A stretch of DNA of 64,000 nucleotides from Ga0077555 sp963761475. Lineage in GTDB: Bacteria > Pseudomonadota > Alphaproteobacteria > Rhizobiales > Hyphomicrobiaceae. Made by a program: the position numbers and the translations under genes. Where the stretch lies: contig CAVXGT010000017.1 of NCBI GenBank assembly GCA_963761475.1, forward strand, positions 1-64,000. The letters are read 5' to 3'. Below are positions 44,070 to 52,719 of the stretch, piece after piece. Under the pieces are notes generated by a model. The model saw only the letters and a program-made list of their open reading frames with translations, was not told the DNA's origin and did no database searches. Positions within the stretch are counted from its first letter, which is position 1. Each line of letters begins with the position of its first letter.

Positions 44070-44915
44070 CTACGATTTCTTCGGGGGTGGCAGCGCCAAA
44101 GTGTCGGTGTGCCCGACGACGGCACCCGTCCGCACCACAGTGAGCCAATCGGCGATTGTCTCCGCCTTGACCCGTCCGGTCTCGCCAGCCGCCCCAGCAA
44201 ACCCCTGCGCGAGGTCGCGGATCAAGCCGGCATCTCCGGTCTCGAGCCGCCAAGGGCTGTCGCCTTCGCTCACCACATATTCCGCCGCGCGAAAGGCAGT
44301 CGCCAGTGCCACGGGAGCTGTCGGTCCGGCAGCGGGTCCGAGCCCTTTGTCGCCGTGCTGGTGATCGAGGAAGGCATCGAGCAGGCGCCGGTCTGCGGCG
44401 TGCGCTGGCGTCCAGCTTTGCTCGCCGTTGTAGGTCAGCACCGTGTAGAAGGCCGCACCGCGTTTCTCCACAGCCGACACGAGCCGCCCGATGAAGTCCG
44501 CCGAGGCGAGGTCGAAGAACGCGGCAGCCGTTACGAGATCGACCTTGCCACCGAGTGCGAATTCGAGATCGTCGTTGAGATCGGCCTGCCGGAACGCCAC
44601 CGAGAGCGTCTTGGCCCCCTTCGTGATGACCAGCACATCGCCCTGCACCTGATGACTATCCGACCAGGCGATCAGGGCCTTGCGCGCAGCCGTGAGCAGG
44701 CGCGGGTCATAGTCGACCAGCGTCCAGGACTGACGATCGGGAAGCTGCGCGTAGGTCCCCCTCAGGTTCGACCCGGCCCCACAACCGATATCGACCACGT
44801 CGATCTTCGGCAGCCCTGCCATGGCCGCGCTGAGCTCTGCGGCCAGGTCACGATCCCGCGAGCGATGGTCGACGGGCTCGCGAAGCGCCAGCCATTCCGG
44901 GGAAAAACCACTCAT
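44070..44915 (-). CDS. SAM-dependent methyltransferase in a pterin/glycosyltransferase cluster
   Basis: A 281-residue class I methyltransferase. Motif I is IDVVDIGCGAGSNLR, the acidic loop is WTLVDYDPRLLTAARKAL, and FRQADLNDDLEF follows. No substrate motif recognised. Its ATG overlaps the TGA of the upstream glycosyltransferase (ATGA at 44912-44915), so the two are translationally coupled. In several alphaproteobacteria a similar pair lies with a pterin-synthase-like gene and a zinc-type dehydrogenase, as here (from memory, not checked). Confidence 0.8.
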   Translation of the reverse strand: MSGFSPEWLALREPVDHRSRDRDLAAELSAAMAGLPKIDVVDIGCGAGSNLRGTYAQLPDRQSWTLVDYDPRLLTAARKALIAWSDSHQVQGDVLVITKGAKTLSVAFRQADLNDDLEFALGGKVDLVTAAAFFDLASADFIGRLVSAVEKRGAAFYTVLTYNGEQSWTPAHAADRRLLDAFLDHQHGDKGLGPAAGPTAPVALATAFRAAEYVVSEGDSPWRLETGDAGLIRDLAQGFAGAAGETGRVKAETIADWLTVVRTGAVVGHTDTLALPPPKKS

Positions 44916-45958
44916 GCTGCGACCTTCTTGAGGACGTCGGCAACAGTCCTTGCCGTATCGATCCAACGCGGTAGTTGTTGGCCGGCGAGCCAGGATGCAC
45001 GCGCCATGTCATGGCGAAGACGAGTATCACCCAACACCCGCTCGAGCGCGGTCGCGAGGTCGTCGACCGCCGCCGGCGCGACCTTGAGTGCGGCTGTGTC
45101 TGGCAGTCCGCTGGCCGCTGATCCGCACCGCGTGGTCACGATAGCAAGACCGCGCGCCATCGCCTCCGAAAGCACCATGCCATACCCCTCGAAATGGGAG
45201 GACATGACGAAAACGTCGGCACCGTCATAGAGCTGCGCGAGAACGCTGTCGTCAACTGCTCCCAGCATCTCGATCCGATCGCCGAGAGCTTTTTCGGCAA
45301 TGAGTGCGCCAAGGCGGTCCGCTTCGCTGCCATGCCGGTCGATGGCACCAGCGATCGTCAGCCGCCAATTGTCGTGGTCGACACGGGCCAACGCCTCGAT
45401 GAGCACGTCGTAGCCCTTGCGTGGCACCACGGAACCCACCGCCAGCAAGATCACGGGATTGCCCGTTCCCTTCGAGCGCGGCACCGGATCGACGCCCGGT
45501 ACGGCGACCGTGATGCGGTCGCCGGGCACGCCGAAGTCGCGGATGAGGATGGTGCGGGTTTCCCCGCCCGTCACGATCACATGTCGGGCGAAGGATAGCG
45601 CCTCGCGCTCCAATTGGCTGAGCCGCACGATGTCAGCGGCCGCAAGTCCATGCTCCATTCCCAGAGGATGGTGGCACAAGGCCACGATCGGCTGACGTAG
45701 CACCTTCAGCAGGGACGCGGGCAAAGCGCCATAGCCAAGGCCGTCGACCAGCAGGACCGCCGAAGGCTCCACCGCAGCCATGTGCGCAGCCGTCAACGTC
45801 AGGTCTGCCGCACTTGGATTGGGAAAGCTTGCCGGCAGCTCGATATGGCGGACGTCGATGTTAAGGCTCGGAAGCAGCGCCAGCAGGCGGCGATCGTAGC
45901 CGTAGCCTCCCGTGGGCAGATCGATGTCTCCAGGAATGAAAAATGCACAGTCTATCAT
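44912..45958 (-). CDS. Family 4-type glycosyltransferase
   Basis: A 348-residue GT-B fold glycosyltransferase. Typical C-terminal features are LLAVGSVVPRKGYDVLIEALARV, LTIAGAID, FVMSSHFEGYGMVLSEAMARGLAIVTT (the E-x7-E motif) and the acceptor-side GGYGYDRRLLALLP. It transfers a sugar from a nucleotide donor to an unknown acceptor. The ATG at 45958 is preferred since the earlier one (46018) adds non-homologous residues. The gene is coupled to the methyltransferase downstream and lies 127 bp after the pterin-synthase-like gene. Confidence 0.85.
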   Translation of the reverse strand: MIDCAFFIPGDIDLPTGGYGYDRRLLALLPSLNIDVRHIELPASFPNPSAADLTLTAAHMAAVEPSAVLLVDGLGYGALPASLLKVLRQPIVALCHHPLGMEHGLAAADIVRLSQLEREALSFARHVIVTGGETRTILIRDFGVPGDRITVAVPGVDPVPRSKGTGNPVILLAVGSVVPRKGYDVLIEALARVDHDNWRLTIAGAIDRHGSEADRLGALIAEKALGDRIEMLGAVDDSVLAQLYDGADVFVMSSHFEGYGMVLSEAMARGLAIVTTRCGSAASGLPDTAALKVAPAAVDDLATALERVLGDTRLRHDMARASWLAGQQLPRWIDTARTVADVLKKVAA

Positions 45959-46085
45959 GCCGGACAAGACCCGCTCGTGCGTATGAAATCCCATTTGGTC
46001 GGTTGGGCCCTCCCGCAAGGAGGCGCGCGCCGAATCACAAAGTTCTCCGTCGTGTGATCATCGAATTTCTATTTTGGGGCTAGTG

Positions 46086-46487
46086 TTACAATACGGGCCC
46101 CTCGAACCAGGCCCGCGCCAAGTCGGTTTCGTGCAAGGTCACCCGAATCCGCGAGAGCCCCTTGCCATCCTGTCCTAGCGCGCCCGAGGTGGCCGCCGCG
46201 ACCATGGAATCGAAAATGTGCTTTGCAAGAAATTCAGTAGTCGTGAGTTTGCCTTTGAATTCGGGCAGCGTGTCGAGATTCTTGTAGGCCAGCGGCTTCA
46301 GCGTGCGCCCGAGAACGTCGAGAGCGGCCCCGATATCGACGACGACGTTCTGCTTGGTCATCGTCTCGCGGAAAAAGGCGACATCGACGACGAACGTAGC
46401 ACCGTGCATGCCTTGCGCCGGCCCGAAGAAGGGGTCGGGCAGCGAGTGCGCGATCATGATGCGGTCACGGACCTCTACGGCGAACAT
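46086..46487 (-). CDS. Divergent 6-pyruvoyl-tetrahydropterin synthase/QueD-like protein
   Basis: A 133-residue T-fold protein of the PTPS/QueD superfamily. The zinc-site region reads MIAHSLPDPFFGPAQGMHGATFVVDV. Typical members have a Cys nucleophile and an HGHxY motif; here the Cys is absent and the second His of the HxH pair is replaced (HGATF). VVDIGAALDVLGRTLKPLAYKNLDTLPEF and LTTTEFLAKHIFDSM fit the family, and the later His in VTLHETD with Glu remains. The changes suggest a reaction different from QueD or PTPS, or a non-catalytic role. The start at 46487 is the family start. Genes around it suggest a modified pterin or sugar pathway. Confidence 0.8.
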   Translation of the reverse strand: MFAVEVRDRIMIAHSLPDPFFGPAQGMHGATFVVDVAFFRETMTKQNVVVDIGAALDVLGRTLKPLAYKNLDTLPEFKGKLTTTEFLAKHIFDSMVAAATSGALGQDGKGLSRIRVTLHETDLARAWFEGPVL

Positions 46488-46603
46488 TCTGTGTGTCTCC
46501 TGTATGACGTGTGTTGCTCGTACTCTGTTACCGCGACGGTTCGCAAGCCGCGATCCTGCGGCAGCCAAGACGCGATGGCCGGGACGCCGCCCGTCAGCCG
46601 CTC

Positions 46604-47377
46604 TCAGCCCCTGCGCAGGGCGTAAACGTCGCCAGAGTTGGCCTCGTGCGGCAGGCCCGCGATGTGCCGGGCCATGTCGTCTGCCGAAATCCAGCGCCCG
46701 AAGCTCAGTACCTGGCTCTCCCCGAGTGCCACGTCGAAGCTGTAGGGGCCGAGCCGTTTCAGGATTTCAAGAGCGTTTGCCGCGACGTCGCGCTGGATGG
46801 TCGTGAACTCGAACGACAGCGCCGGCACCTGATGCGTCAGGCCAGCCAACACATCGGCCTCGAAGCCCTCGACGTCGATCTTGATGAAGTCGGGCATGCC
46901 GTGTGCGGCAATCAGCCCGTCGAGCGTCGTCACTGGCACGGTGATGCTGCGGTCCCAGCGCTGCCCCTCCCAGCCCCCGGCACCATCGGCAGCCGCGACG
47001 AAGGCGGTCGAGGCGGTGGTGACGGTTGGGTTCGCCGAGTTGATGTGCAGCGTGATTTCGCCGGGCGCGGGACCACAGGCGGCCTCCACGAGCGTCACCT
47101 GCGCGTCGCCCCCGTAGATCGCGCGGATGACGCGGGCGCAGTCCGGCTGCGGCTCGAGCGCCACCACGCGCGCCCCAAGCCGCCTGAACCCGCCGATGCG
47201 GTCGCCGACATGCGAGCCGATATCGAATGCGAGCCCGCCGGCCTTGACGAAGCCGGCATAGAGGCGATCCATCGCCTGGTCGCGGTCGGCTTGACCATAG
47301 TAGACGTCGAGCGACCGCCTGAGTGCGCTGAGCGAAGGGTCGGCTTTGAGGCGGCCAAGTGTGTCGGCAATGGTCAA
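46604..47377 (-). CDS. FkbM-family methyltransferase
   Basis: A 257-residue methyltransferase of the FkbM group, which methylate hydroxyl groups of sugars and lipids. Motif I is LAFDIGSHVGDRIGGFRRLG, the acidic strand is VVALEPQPDCARV, and PDFIKIDVEGFEADVLAGL with LSFEFTT are the FkbM signatures. The TTG at 47375-47377 is preferred as start because TAGGAG lies 7 bases upstream; the ATG at 47413 lies inside the previous gene. It follows the DUF2306-like gene by 10 bp and so is in its operon. Confidence 0.82.
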   Translation of the reverse strand: MTIADTLGRLKADPSLSALRRSLDVYYGQADRDQAMDRLYAGFVKAGGLAFDIGSHVGDRIGGFRRLGARVVALEPQPDCARVIRAIYGGDAQVTLVEAACGPAPGEITLHINSANPTVTTASTAFVAAADGAGGWEGQRWDRSITVPVTTLDGLIAAHGMPDFIKIDVEGFEADVLAGLTHQVPALSFEFTTIQRDVAANALEILKRLGPYSFDVALGESQVLSFGRWISADDMARHIAGLPHEANSGDVYALRRG

Positions 47378-47387
47378 GGCAGTGCTC

Positions 47388-47789
47388 CTAACGGCCCCCG
47401 AAGGCCACCGCATGCATGATGCGTCCTGGAAGAAAGGTGAACAGGCCCGCCACCAGCAGGGCGCCGACGAAGAGGCTGATCATTGCGATCTTGTGCCCGC
47501 GGATATTGCCGCCTCGTGCATGCATCACGGCCAATGGCGCATTGATCAGCACCAGCACCGACAACAGGTGGATCCAGCTCAATCCGCGCCACTGGTCGAG
47601 GTGATGGATGCGAAAAGAGCTCAGAGCGATCACCAGCATCATCGCCACCCACGCATAGCCCATCGCGCGGTGTGCCGCGTCTCCCTTGACGCGAAGCAAC
47701 TGCACCAGCCCGATGGCGAACGCGGCCATTGCAACGAAGGCGTGAACCTGCGTTGCGATCGGTGCGGTGAGCAGCGGCTCCAGCGTCAT
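47388..47789 (-). CDS. DUF2306-like integral membrane protein
   Basis: A 133-residue protein with four predicted helices (TQVHAFVAMAAFAIGLVQLL, AMGYAWVAMMLVIALSSF, WIHLLSVLVLINAPLAVM, AMISLFVGALLVAGLFTFL). The His residues in THVHAF-like TQVHAF, AAHRAMGY and IRGHK sit at helix ends, as in DUF2306 proteins, and might bind haem. Its ATG overlaps the stop of opgH as ATGA, so it is coupled to that gene. Confidence 0.75.
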   Translation of the reverse strand: MTLEPLLTAPIATQVHAFVAMAAFAIGLVQLLRVKGDAAHRAMGYAWVAMMLVIALSSFRIHHLDQWRGLSWIHLLSVLVLINAPLAVMHARGGNIRGHKIAMISLFVGALLVAGLFTFLPGRIMHAVAFGGR

Positions 47790-49600
47790 GTTTGCCTCAG
47801 CACGGCTTTGACCTCGCCAGGCGTCACGAAGTCCTCGGGGATGCCGGCGATGCCATTGGCCTTCATCCAGCGGCCGAGGCCTGGCAGCGCGGTCACGACG
47901 GCGAACGGAATGGCAAGCAGATAACCGGCCGTCAGCGGCAGGCTCCACCAGAACGCAGCCGGCGACACCCAGTAGGTGAGGCTGCACACAACGGCGCCGA
48001 ACAATGTCTGCGGCCACAGGTTCTGCGCAGCCGTCCGCCACGAAATGCCGTAGGCATCACGCGACTGTCCGCCCCACACCACCGACTTTCCGAACGCCAA
48101 TCCGATCATGAAGACGGTCGTGCGGAAGCTCGACACCGCGCCCTGCAGGAACGAGAACACGAGCTCGATCGCAGCCGACACGCCGAACCGCAGCGGTCCG
48201 CCAAAGCTCGCAACGCCGCCCTTGGTCAGCACGGCATCGATCAGGCCGGCGATCTTGGGCGACAGGTACATGGCGAAAAAGGCGATGTAGAGCCCGATTG
48301 CCAGCGTCTTCGGGAAGTCCAGCACCGATTGCGCCTCGTAGGCCGACAGCGGCAGCGTCGCCAGCATCAGCGTCCAAGCCGGCAGCCCCAGGAACATCAG
48401 GATCGCCCACACCAACTGGAACCGGCTCATGGCCTTGAGGCCGGGGATGTCCAAGAGCTTCACGTACTGCATGTTGCCTTGGCACCAGCGCACGTCGCGT
48501 TGGGCGAAATCCAGCATCGTCGGCGGGTTTTCCTCCCACGAGCCGCCTTCGAACGGCAGCACCCGCACCTCATAGCCGGCGCGGCGCATCAGCGTCGCCT
48601 CGACCTGGTCGTGACTGAGCACATGGCCCCCGAGCGGCGGCTTGCCCGGCAGCATCGGCAGCTCGCAGTCCTCCACGAACGGCCGGATGCGCACGATCGC
48701 ATTGTGTCCCCAGAACGGCCCGCAATCGCCGACCCACCAGGCCTGCCCCATGGTGTAGGAGCGCATGCCGTGGCGCATGCCGAACTGGAAGATGCGCGCA
48801 AACGCCGACGACGAGGGCATGCCGACCACGAGGCTCTGGATGAGGCCGATCTTCGGGTGCGCCTGCATCATGCGAACGAGCTTCACGATCTGTGCGCCGG
48901 CCATCACGCTGTCGGCGTCGAGCGGCAGCATCAGTTCGTAGTCGCGCCCCCACTGCTCGCAGAACTCACGCACATTGCCGGCCTTGAAACCGGTGTTGAC
49001 CGTGCGCCGGCGGTAGGTGATGCGGTCACCATCGGCATCGGCGGCCTTCCAGGCGGCAACGCCCTGCTCCTCGACCTTCGCCACTGCCGCATCGTTGGTG
49101 TCCGACAGAATGAAATAGCTGAATGCTGCGCCTTGGCCAGTGGCGTCGACCGACGCCTTGATGGTCTTCATGCGCAGGATCGCCCGCTCCGGGTCCTCGT
49201 TGCGCACGGTCATGAAGATCGCAGTTTTGGTCGTGATCGCCGTGTCGGCATCCCCGGCTGCCGCGAACGGGGCGACAGCGGCGGCTGGATTCTTGTGGAA
49301 GTGCAGCAGCCACAACCCCGTCACCGCGTTCCAGAACCCGACAACCGTCCAAGGCGTGCCGATGGCAAAGCAGACCATCAGCACCCGGTCGAGCATCGTC
49401 CATCCGCCGGCGGCGAGAATGCTGGCGGCAACCCACATCATCAAGGTCCAGCTGGCGACATTGAGCGCCAGCATTAACCAGCGGCGACCGGAAAGCTCCC
49501 GCGTTGCCTGTAGGCCCGAGGGTACGCTATGCGTTCCGGGAAGCGGCCTGAGCCCGGACTTGGGGCTGATCGTCTGAGCGCTTGGGGCGGCATCATTCAT
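47786..49600 (-). CDS. opgH: Glucans biosynthesis glucosyltransferase
   Basis: A 604-residue multi-pass family 2 glucosyltransferase that makes the beta-1,2 backbone of osmoregulated periplasmic glucans from UDP-glucose. Catalytic motifs are FMTVRNEDPERAI, LPLDADSVMAG (DxD) and QRDVRWCQGN (QxxRW). Membrane helices flank the core. Partner opgG is not in the window, and the N-terminal soluble part is shorter than in E. coli, where the protein has about 850 residues. The ATG at 49600 is preferred over the frame start at 49858. It is divergent from the zinc-type dehydrogenase gene, with 122 bp between. Confidence 0.9.
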   Translation of the reverse strand: MNDAAPSAQTISPKSGLRPLPGTHSVPSGLQATRELSGRRWLMLALNVASWTLMMWVAASILAAGGWTMLDRVLMVCFAIGTPWTVVGFWNAVTGLWLLHFHKNPAAAVAPFAAAGDADTAITTKTAIFMTVRNEDPERAILRMKTIKASVDATGQGAAFSYFILSDTNDAAVAKVEEQGVAAWKAADADGDRITYRRRTVNTGFKAGNVREFCEQWGRDYELMLPLDADSVMAGAQIVKLVRMMQAHPKIGLIQSLVVGMPSSSAFARIFQFGMRHGMRSYTMGQAWWVGDCGPFWGHNAIVRIRPFVEDCELPMLPGKPPLGGHVLSHDQVEATLMRRAGYEVRVLPFEGGSWEENPPTMLDFAQRDVRWCQGNMQYVKLLDIPGLKAMSRFQLVWAILMFLGLPAWTLMLATLPLSAYEAQSVLDFPKTLAIGLYIAFFAMYLSPKIAGLIDAVLTKGGVASFGGPLRFGVSAAIELVFSFLQGAVSSFRTTVFMIGLAFGKSVVWGGQSRDAYGISWRTAAQNLWPQTLFGAVVCSLTYWVSPAAFWWSLPLTAGYLLAIPFAVVTALPGLGRWMKANGIAGIPEDFVTPGEVKAVLRQT

Positions 49601-49722
49601 TGTGCTAAGGCCGTTTTGCCGGAGGTTGCGAATAAGGTAGCTAAGGGCACGAGAGGGTAAGCGAAGCTTGGCCAGATCGTGGGCAAGGCGCGCCCTTCCA
49701 TCATGAGGCCGCTGAACGCGCC

Positions 49723-50740
49723 ATGAACGACAAACAGACTGTACTACCGCGCCGCTCGACGGGGATAAGACGCGTTGCCCATGCCGTCTGGTATGTGCGC
49801 CCCGGCGTGGCAGAAATGAGGACGAGCCAGATCGTCCCGCCCCGCGATGGCCAGGCACTCGTCAAAACGTTGTTTACCGGCATCAGTCGCGGCACCGAGC
49901 GCTTGGTGCTGTCAGGCGCCGTGCCCGAGGCAGAATGGCCCCGCATGCGGGCCCCCATGCAAGAGGGCGAATTCCCCTTCCCCGTGAAGTACGGCTATTG
50001 CGCAGTGGGGCGCGTGGAGGCCGGCCCGCCGGCGCTGCTGGGCGAGACCGTCTTCTGCCTGCACCCCCATCAGGATTGGTTCCTGGCGCCCGTGTCGATG
50101 CTGGTGCCCATACCGCAGGGCCTGCCCGCCCGTCGCGCCACGCTGGCGGCCAACATGGAAACGGCGCTCAATGCGTTGTGGGATTCAGGTGCTGGACCGG
50201 CCGACCGCATCGTCGTTGTCGGCGCCGGCGTCATCGGCTTGCTGATCGCCTACCTCGCGGCCCGGCTGCCGGGTGCCGAGGTCTGCGTCATCGACATAGC
50301 AGCCGAGCGCTGTGCGCTGGTCGAAACACTGGGCGCCCGCTTCCAGTGCGGCGGTGCGGGGGAGGGGGCTGACGTCGTCTTCCACACCAGCGTCACGCCG
50401 CAGGGAACTCGAGGCCGCGATCGCGTCGGCGGGCCTGGAGGGCACCGTCGTCGAGCTCTCCTGGTACGGCGAGCGCGAAGTGCCCGTCCGGCTCGGCGGC
50501 GCTTTCCACAGCCAGCGCCTGCGCCTTCTATCCTCGCAGGTTGGACACGTCTCACCGGGTCGCCGCCCGCGCTGGGACTACCGGCGGCGGATCGAGGCGG
50601 CGCTCCGCCTGTTGGCCGACGACCGGCTCGACGCTCTGGTCGATCAGGAGATCGCCTTTGACGTCGCAGCAGCCGAACTCCCGAAACTGCTCGGCCCCGG
50701 CGCCACCGGCCTGGCGCCGGTCATCCGCTATCCCGAATGA
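49723..50740 (+). CDS. Zinc-type alcohol dehydrogenase-like protein, one-base frameshift
   Basis: About 338 residues of the medium-chain dehydrogenase/reductase fold. Features include SRGTERLVLSGAVPE, FPFPVKYGYCAVGRVE, TALNALWDSG, and the nucleotide-binding motif VVVGAGVIGLLIAYLAARLPG followed by CVIDIAAER. The usual structural-zinc Cys set of alcohol dehydrogenases is absent. The frame shifts near 50407; removing one A from GGGAACTC joins TPQG to LEAAIASAGLEGTVVELSWYGE, and the span is one base over a multiple of three. I recall this subfamily beside pterin-synthase-like, glycosyltransferase and methyltransferase genes in alphaproteobacteria, as here on the opposite strand. The shift may be a sequencing error. 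Confidence 0.75.
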
Positions 50741-50769
50741 TAGGATCCCGATTGACGCGATGCCTGCCC

Positions 50770-51831
50770 TCACGACTCGCCCGATCCGGCGTCGGGACCG
50801 CCCAGGGCATGCGTGACGCCGCTGATTAGGTTTGCACCATAAAGCGCCTCGAGATCGAGCCCTTCCGCGCGCACGATTTCGAGGTTCTGGCCAAACACCG
50901 CAATTTGCGCTTCGAGCGCGTGCCGTGCCGCCTGCGCCGCTTCGATCGAAATCGCCTCGAAGCGGATCTCCATCCCCGGTAGCACGCGGCCGAGCGCGGC
51001 GAGGTCGGCCGAGATCACCGTCGCGATTTTCGGATAGCCGCCCGTCGTCTGCCGGTCGGCCAGCAGAATGATCGGCTGTTGACTGCCCGGCACCTGAATC
51101 GATCCCGGCGCGATGCCATCCGAGACGATATTGTAGCCCTTGGCATGCACGAGCGGCGGGCCTTCGAGGCGCAGACCCATGCGGTCGGCCTCCCGCGTCA
51201 CCCGATAAGGCTGGCCGAGCAAGGTTTCGATCGCCTCTGGCGTGAAATAGTCGTCCTGCGGTCCGAGCACGACCCTCACGCGCCGCGCCGGCTCCAGGTC
51301 GCATCCCTTGAGGCGAACCGGTAGCCCGGTGGCGGGCTCGGCTTCCACCAGAGGCAGCAGATCACCCTGACGAAGCGCCCGGCCGTCAAATCCGCCGAAC
51401 CCGCCCCGCGCATAGGTTGAAAGCGACCCCATGAAAGGCGCGATATCGAATCCGCCGGCAACAGCCAGATACGCCACCGCGGTTTTCCCCAGCCCCGCCA
51501 CCTTGATGCGGTCGCCACGCTTGACCACAGTGCTCTGCAAGGCCGGCACGTCGCGGCTTTGGCCGTCACCGGTCTCAATGGTGAGCGAGGCGCCCAATCC
51601 GGCAAGCGCCACCTTCACGTCGTCCGCCTCGACCTCCAGCACCGGCCCCATCACCGCCATTTCAAGGCCCGCTGTGCCCTGGTCGTTGCCGACGACGATG
51701 TTGGCCACGCGCAGCGCCACCCAGTCCAGCGCGCCCGATACCGGAATGCCCTGCCGCTGATGGCCATGCCGGCCGAGATCCTGCACGGTCGTCATCAGCC
51801 CCGGTTGCAACGCACGAAGTCCATCGCTCAT
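50770..51831 (-). CDS. pxpC: 5-oxoprolinase subunit C (biotin-carboxylase-like KipA type)
   Basis: A 353-residue subunit of the bacterial ATP-dependent 5-oxoprolinase, which opens pyroglutamate to glutamate. Family blocks are GLMTTVQDLGRHGHQRQGIPVSGALDW, GPQDDYFTPEAIETLL, SDGIAPGSIQVPGSQQPIILLADRQTTGGYPKIATVISAD. Its ATG overlaps the pxpB stop (ATGA at 51828-51831). The apparent extension of this frame to 52578 lies over pxpB and is a shadow. Confidence 0.92.
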   Translation of the reverse strand: MSDGLRALQPGLMTTVQDLGRHGHQRQGIPVSGALDWVALRVANIVVGNDQGTAGLEMAVMGPVLEVEADDVKVALAGLGASLTIETGDGQSRDVPALQSTVVKRGDRIKVAGLGKTAVAYLAVAGGFDIAPFMGSLSTYARGGFGGFDGRALRQGDLLPLVEAEPATGLPVRLKGCDLEPARRVRVVLGPQDDYFTPEAIETLLGQPYRVTREADRMGLRLEGPPLVHAKGYNIVSDGIAPGSIQVPGSQQPIILLADRQTTGGYPKIATVISADLAALGRVLPGMEIRFEAISIEAAQAARHALEAQIAVFGQNLEIVRAEGLDLEALYGANLISGVTHALGGPDAGSGES

Positions 51832-52565
51832 GCGTCGGCCTCCGCTGCGTCCAACACCAGCCGCCCCGCGGCGGCCTCGGCTTCGAGCTGGTCGTAGCGC
51901 GCCCTGTCGACGGCCTCGAAGGTGATCTGGTCGCCCGGCGCCAGCAGCACGGCTTCCTCGCGTCGCGGATCGAAGAGACGCACCGGCGTCCGCCCCAGCA
52001 GATGCCACCCGCCCGGACTTTCGAGCGAGTAGATCCCCGCCATCCCGAGCGCGATGCACACCGAGCCCATCGGCACCTTGACGCGTGGCGTCTCGCGCCG
52101 CGGCAGCGACAGCGCCTCGGGCACGTCGCCCATGTACGGATAGCCCGGCAGAAACCCCAGCGCATAGACGTGGTAGCGAACGGCGGAATGGGTGGCGATC
52201 ACCTGCTCGGTGCTGAGACCTGTTCGCTCGGCCACCTCGTCGAGGTCGGGCCCGAGTTCGCCGCCATAGCAGCACGGCAGTCGCCAATGACGCCCCTTGT
52301 GATGCGCCTTGCCGAGCCCTTGCAGCAGCGGCGCCACCCGAGCTTCGAGGCTTGCCGCATCGAGCCGCATGGGGTCGTAGTGGATCATCAGCGAGCGGAA
52401 AGTGGCTACCAGCTCGACCACGCCCGCGATCCCCGCCGCCGCGACGGCATCGCCGAGCGCCAGCACCCGCTCGCTCACGGCCCTGTCGACCTCCTGGCCG
52501 AATTCCACCACCAGGGCCGTATCGCCGGCGACCAGGAACCGCGCATGTGTAGATTGAGCAGGCAT
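51828..52565 (-). CDS. pxpB: 5-oxoprolinase subunit B (KipI type)
   Basis: A 245-residue subunit that pairs with PxpC. Blocks are DTALVVEFGQEVDRAVSERVLALGDAV, HSAVRYHVYALGFLPGYPYMG, and MGSVCIALGMAGIYSLESPGGWHLLGRTP. The start MPAQSTHARFLVAGD at 52565 matches the family. It begins the pxpBC operon, divergent from pxpA. Confidence 0.92.
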   Translation of the reverse strand: MPAQSTHARFLVAGDTALVVEFGQEVDRAVSERVLALGDAVAAAGIAGVVELVATFRSLMIHYDPMRLDAASLEARVAPLLQGLGKAHHKGRHWRLPCCYGGELGPDLDEVAERTGLSTEQVIATHSAVRYHVYALGFLPGYPYMGDVPEALSLPRRETPRVKVPMGSVCIALGMAGIYSLESPGGWHLLGRTPVRLFDPRREEAVLLAPGDQITFEAVDRARYDQLEAEAAAGRLVLDAAEADA

Positions 52566-52719
52566 TGTTCTTCCGCAAGGATTCGTCGGGGCGCCAAAAG
52601 ACAGAGATTGTGGCCGCCTGTCAAAGTTCATAGGTTTTGCATTAGATGAAAAGTCTGGTCGGATGGCGAAAAATAGACGCTGTCGCGACCGGAGGAATTG
52701 GACAAGGTCCGGAGCTAAC
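52566..52719. promoter_or_regulatory. Shared promoter region of pxpA and pxpBC
   Basis: The 154 bp between divergent pxpB and pxpA must hold both promoters. GGAG upstream of the pxpA ATG is its ribosome site. I see no clear operator. Confidence 0.5.

Noticed and set aside
47792..49477. 561-residue frame on the plus strand opposite opgH
   Set aside because: It is an antisense shadow in high-GC DNA, rich in Arg and His, with no motifs; opgH on the minus strand has clear catalytic motifs.
51832..52578. N-terminal extension of pxpC
   Set aside because: It overlaps all of pxpB in another frame; the pxpC family start coincides with the ATGA overlap at 51831.
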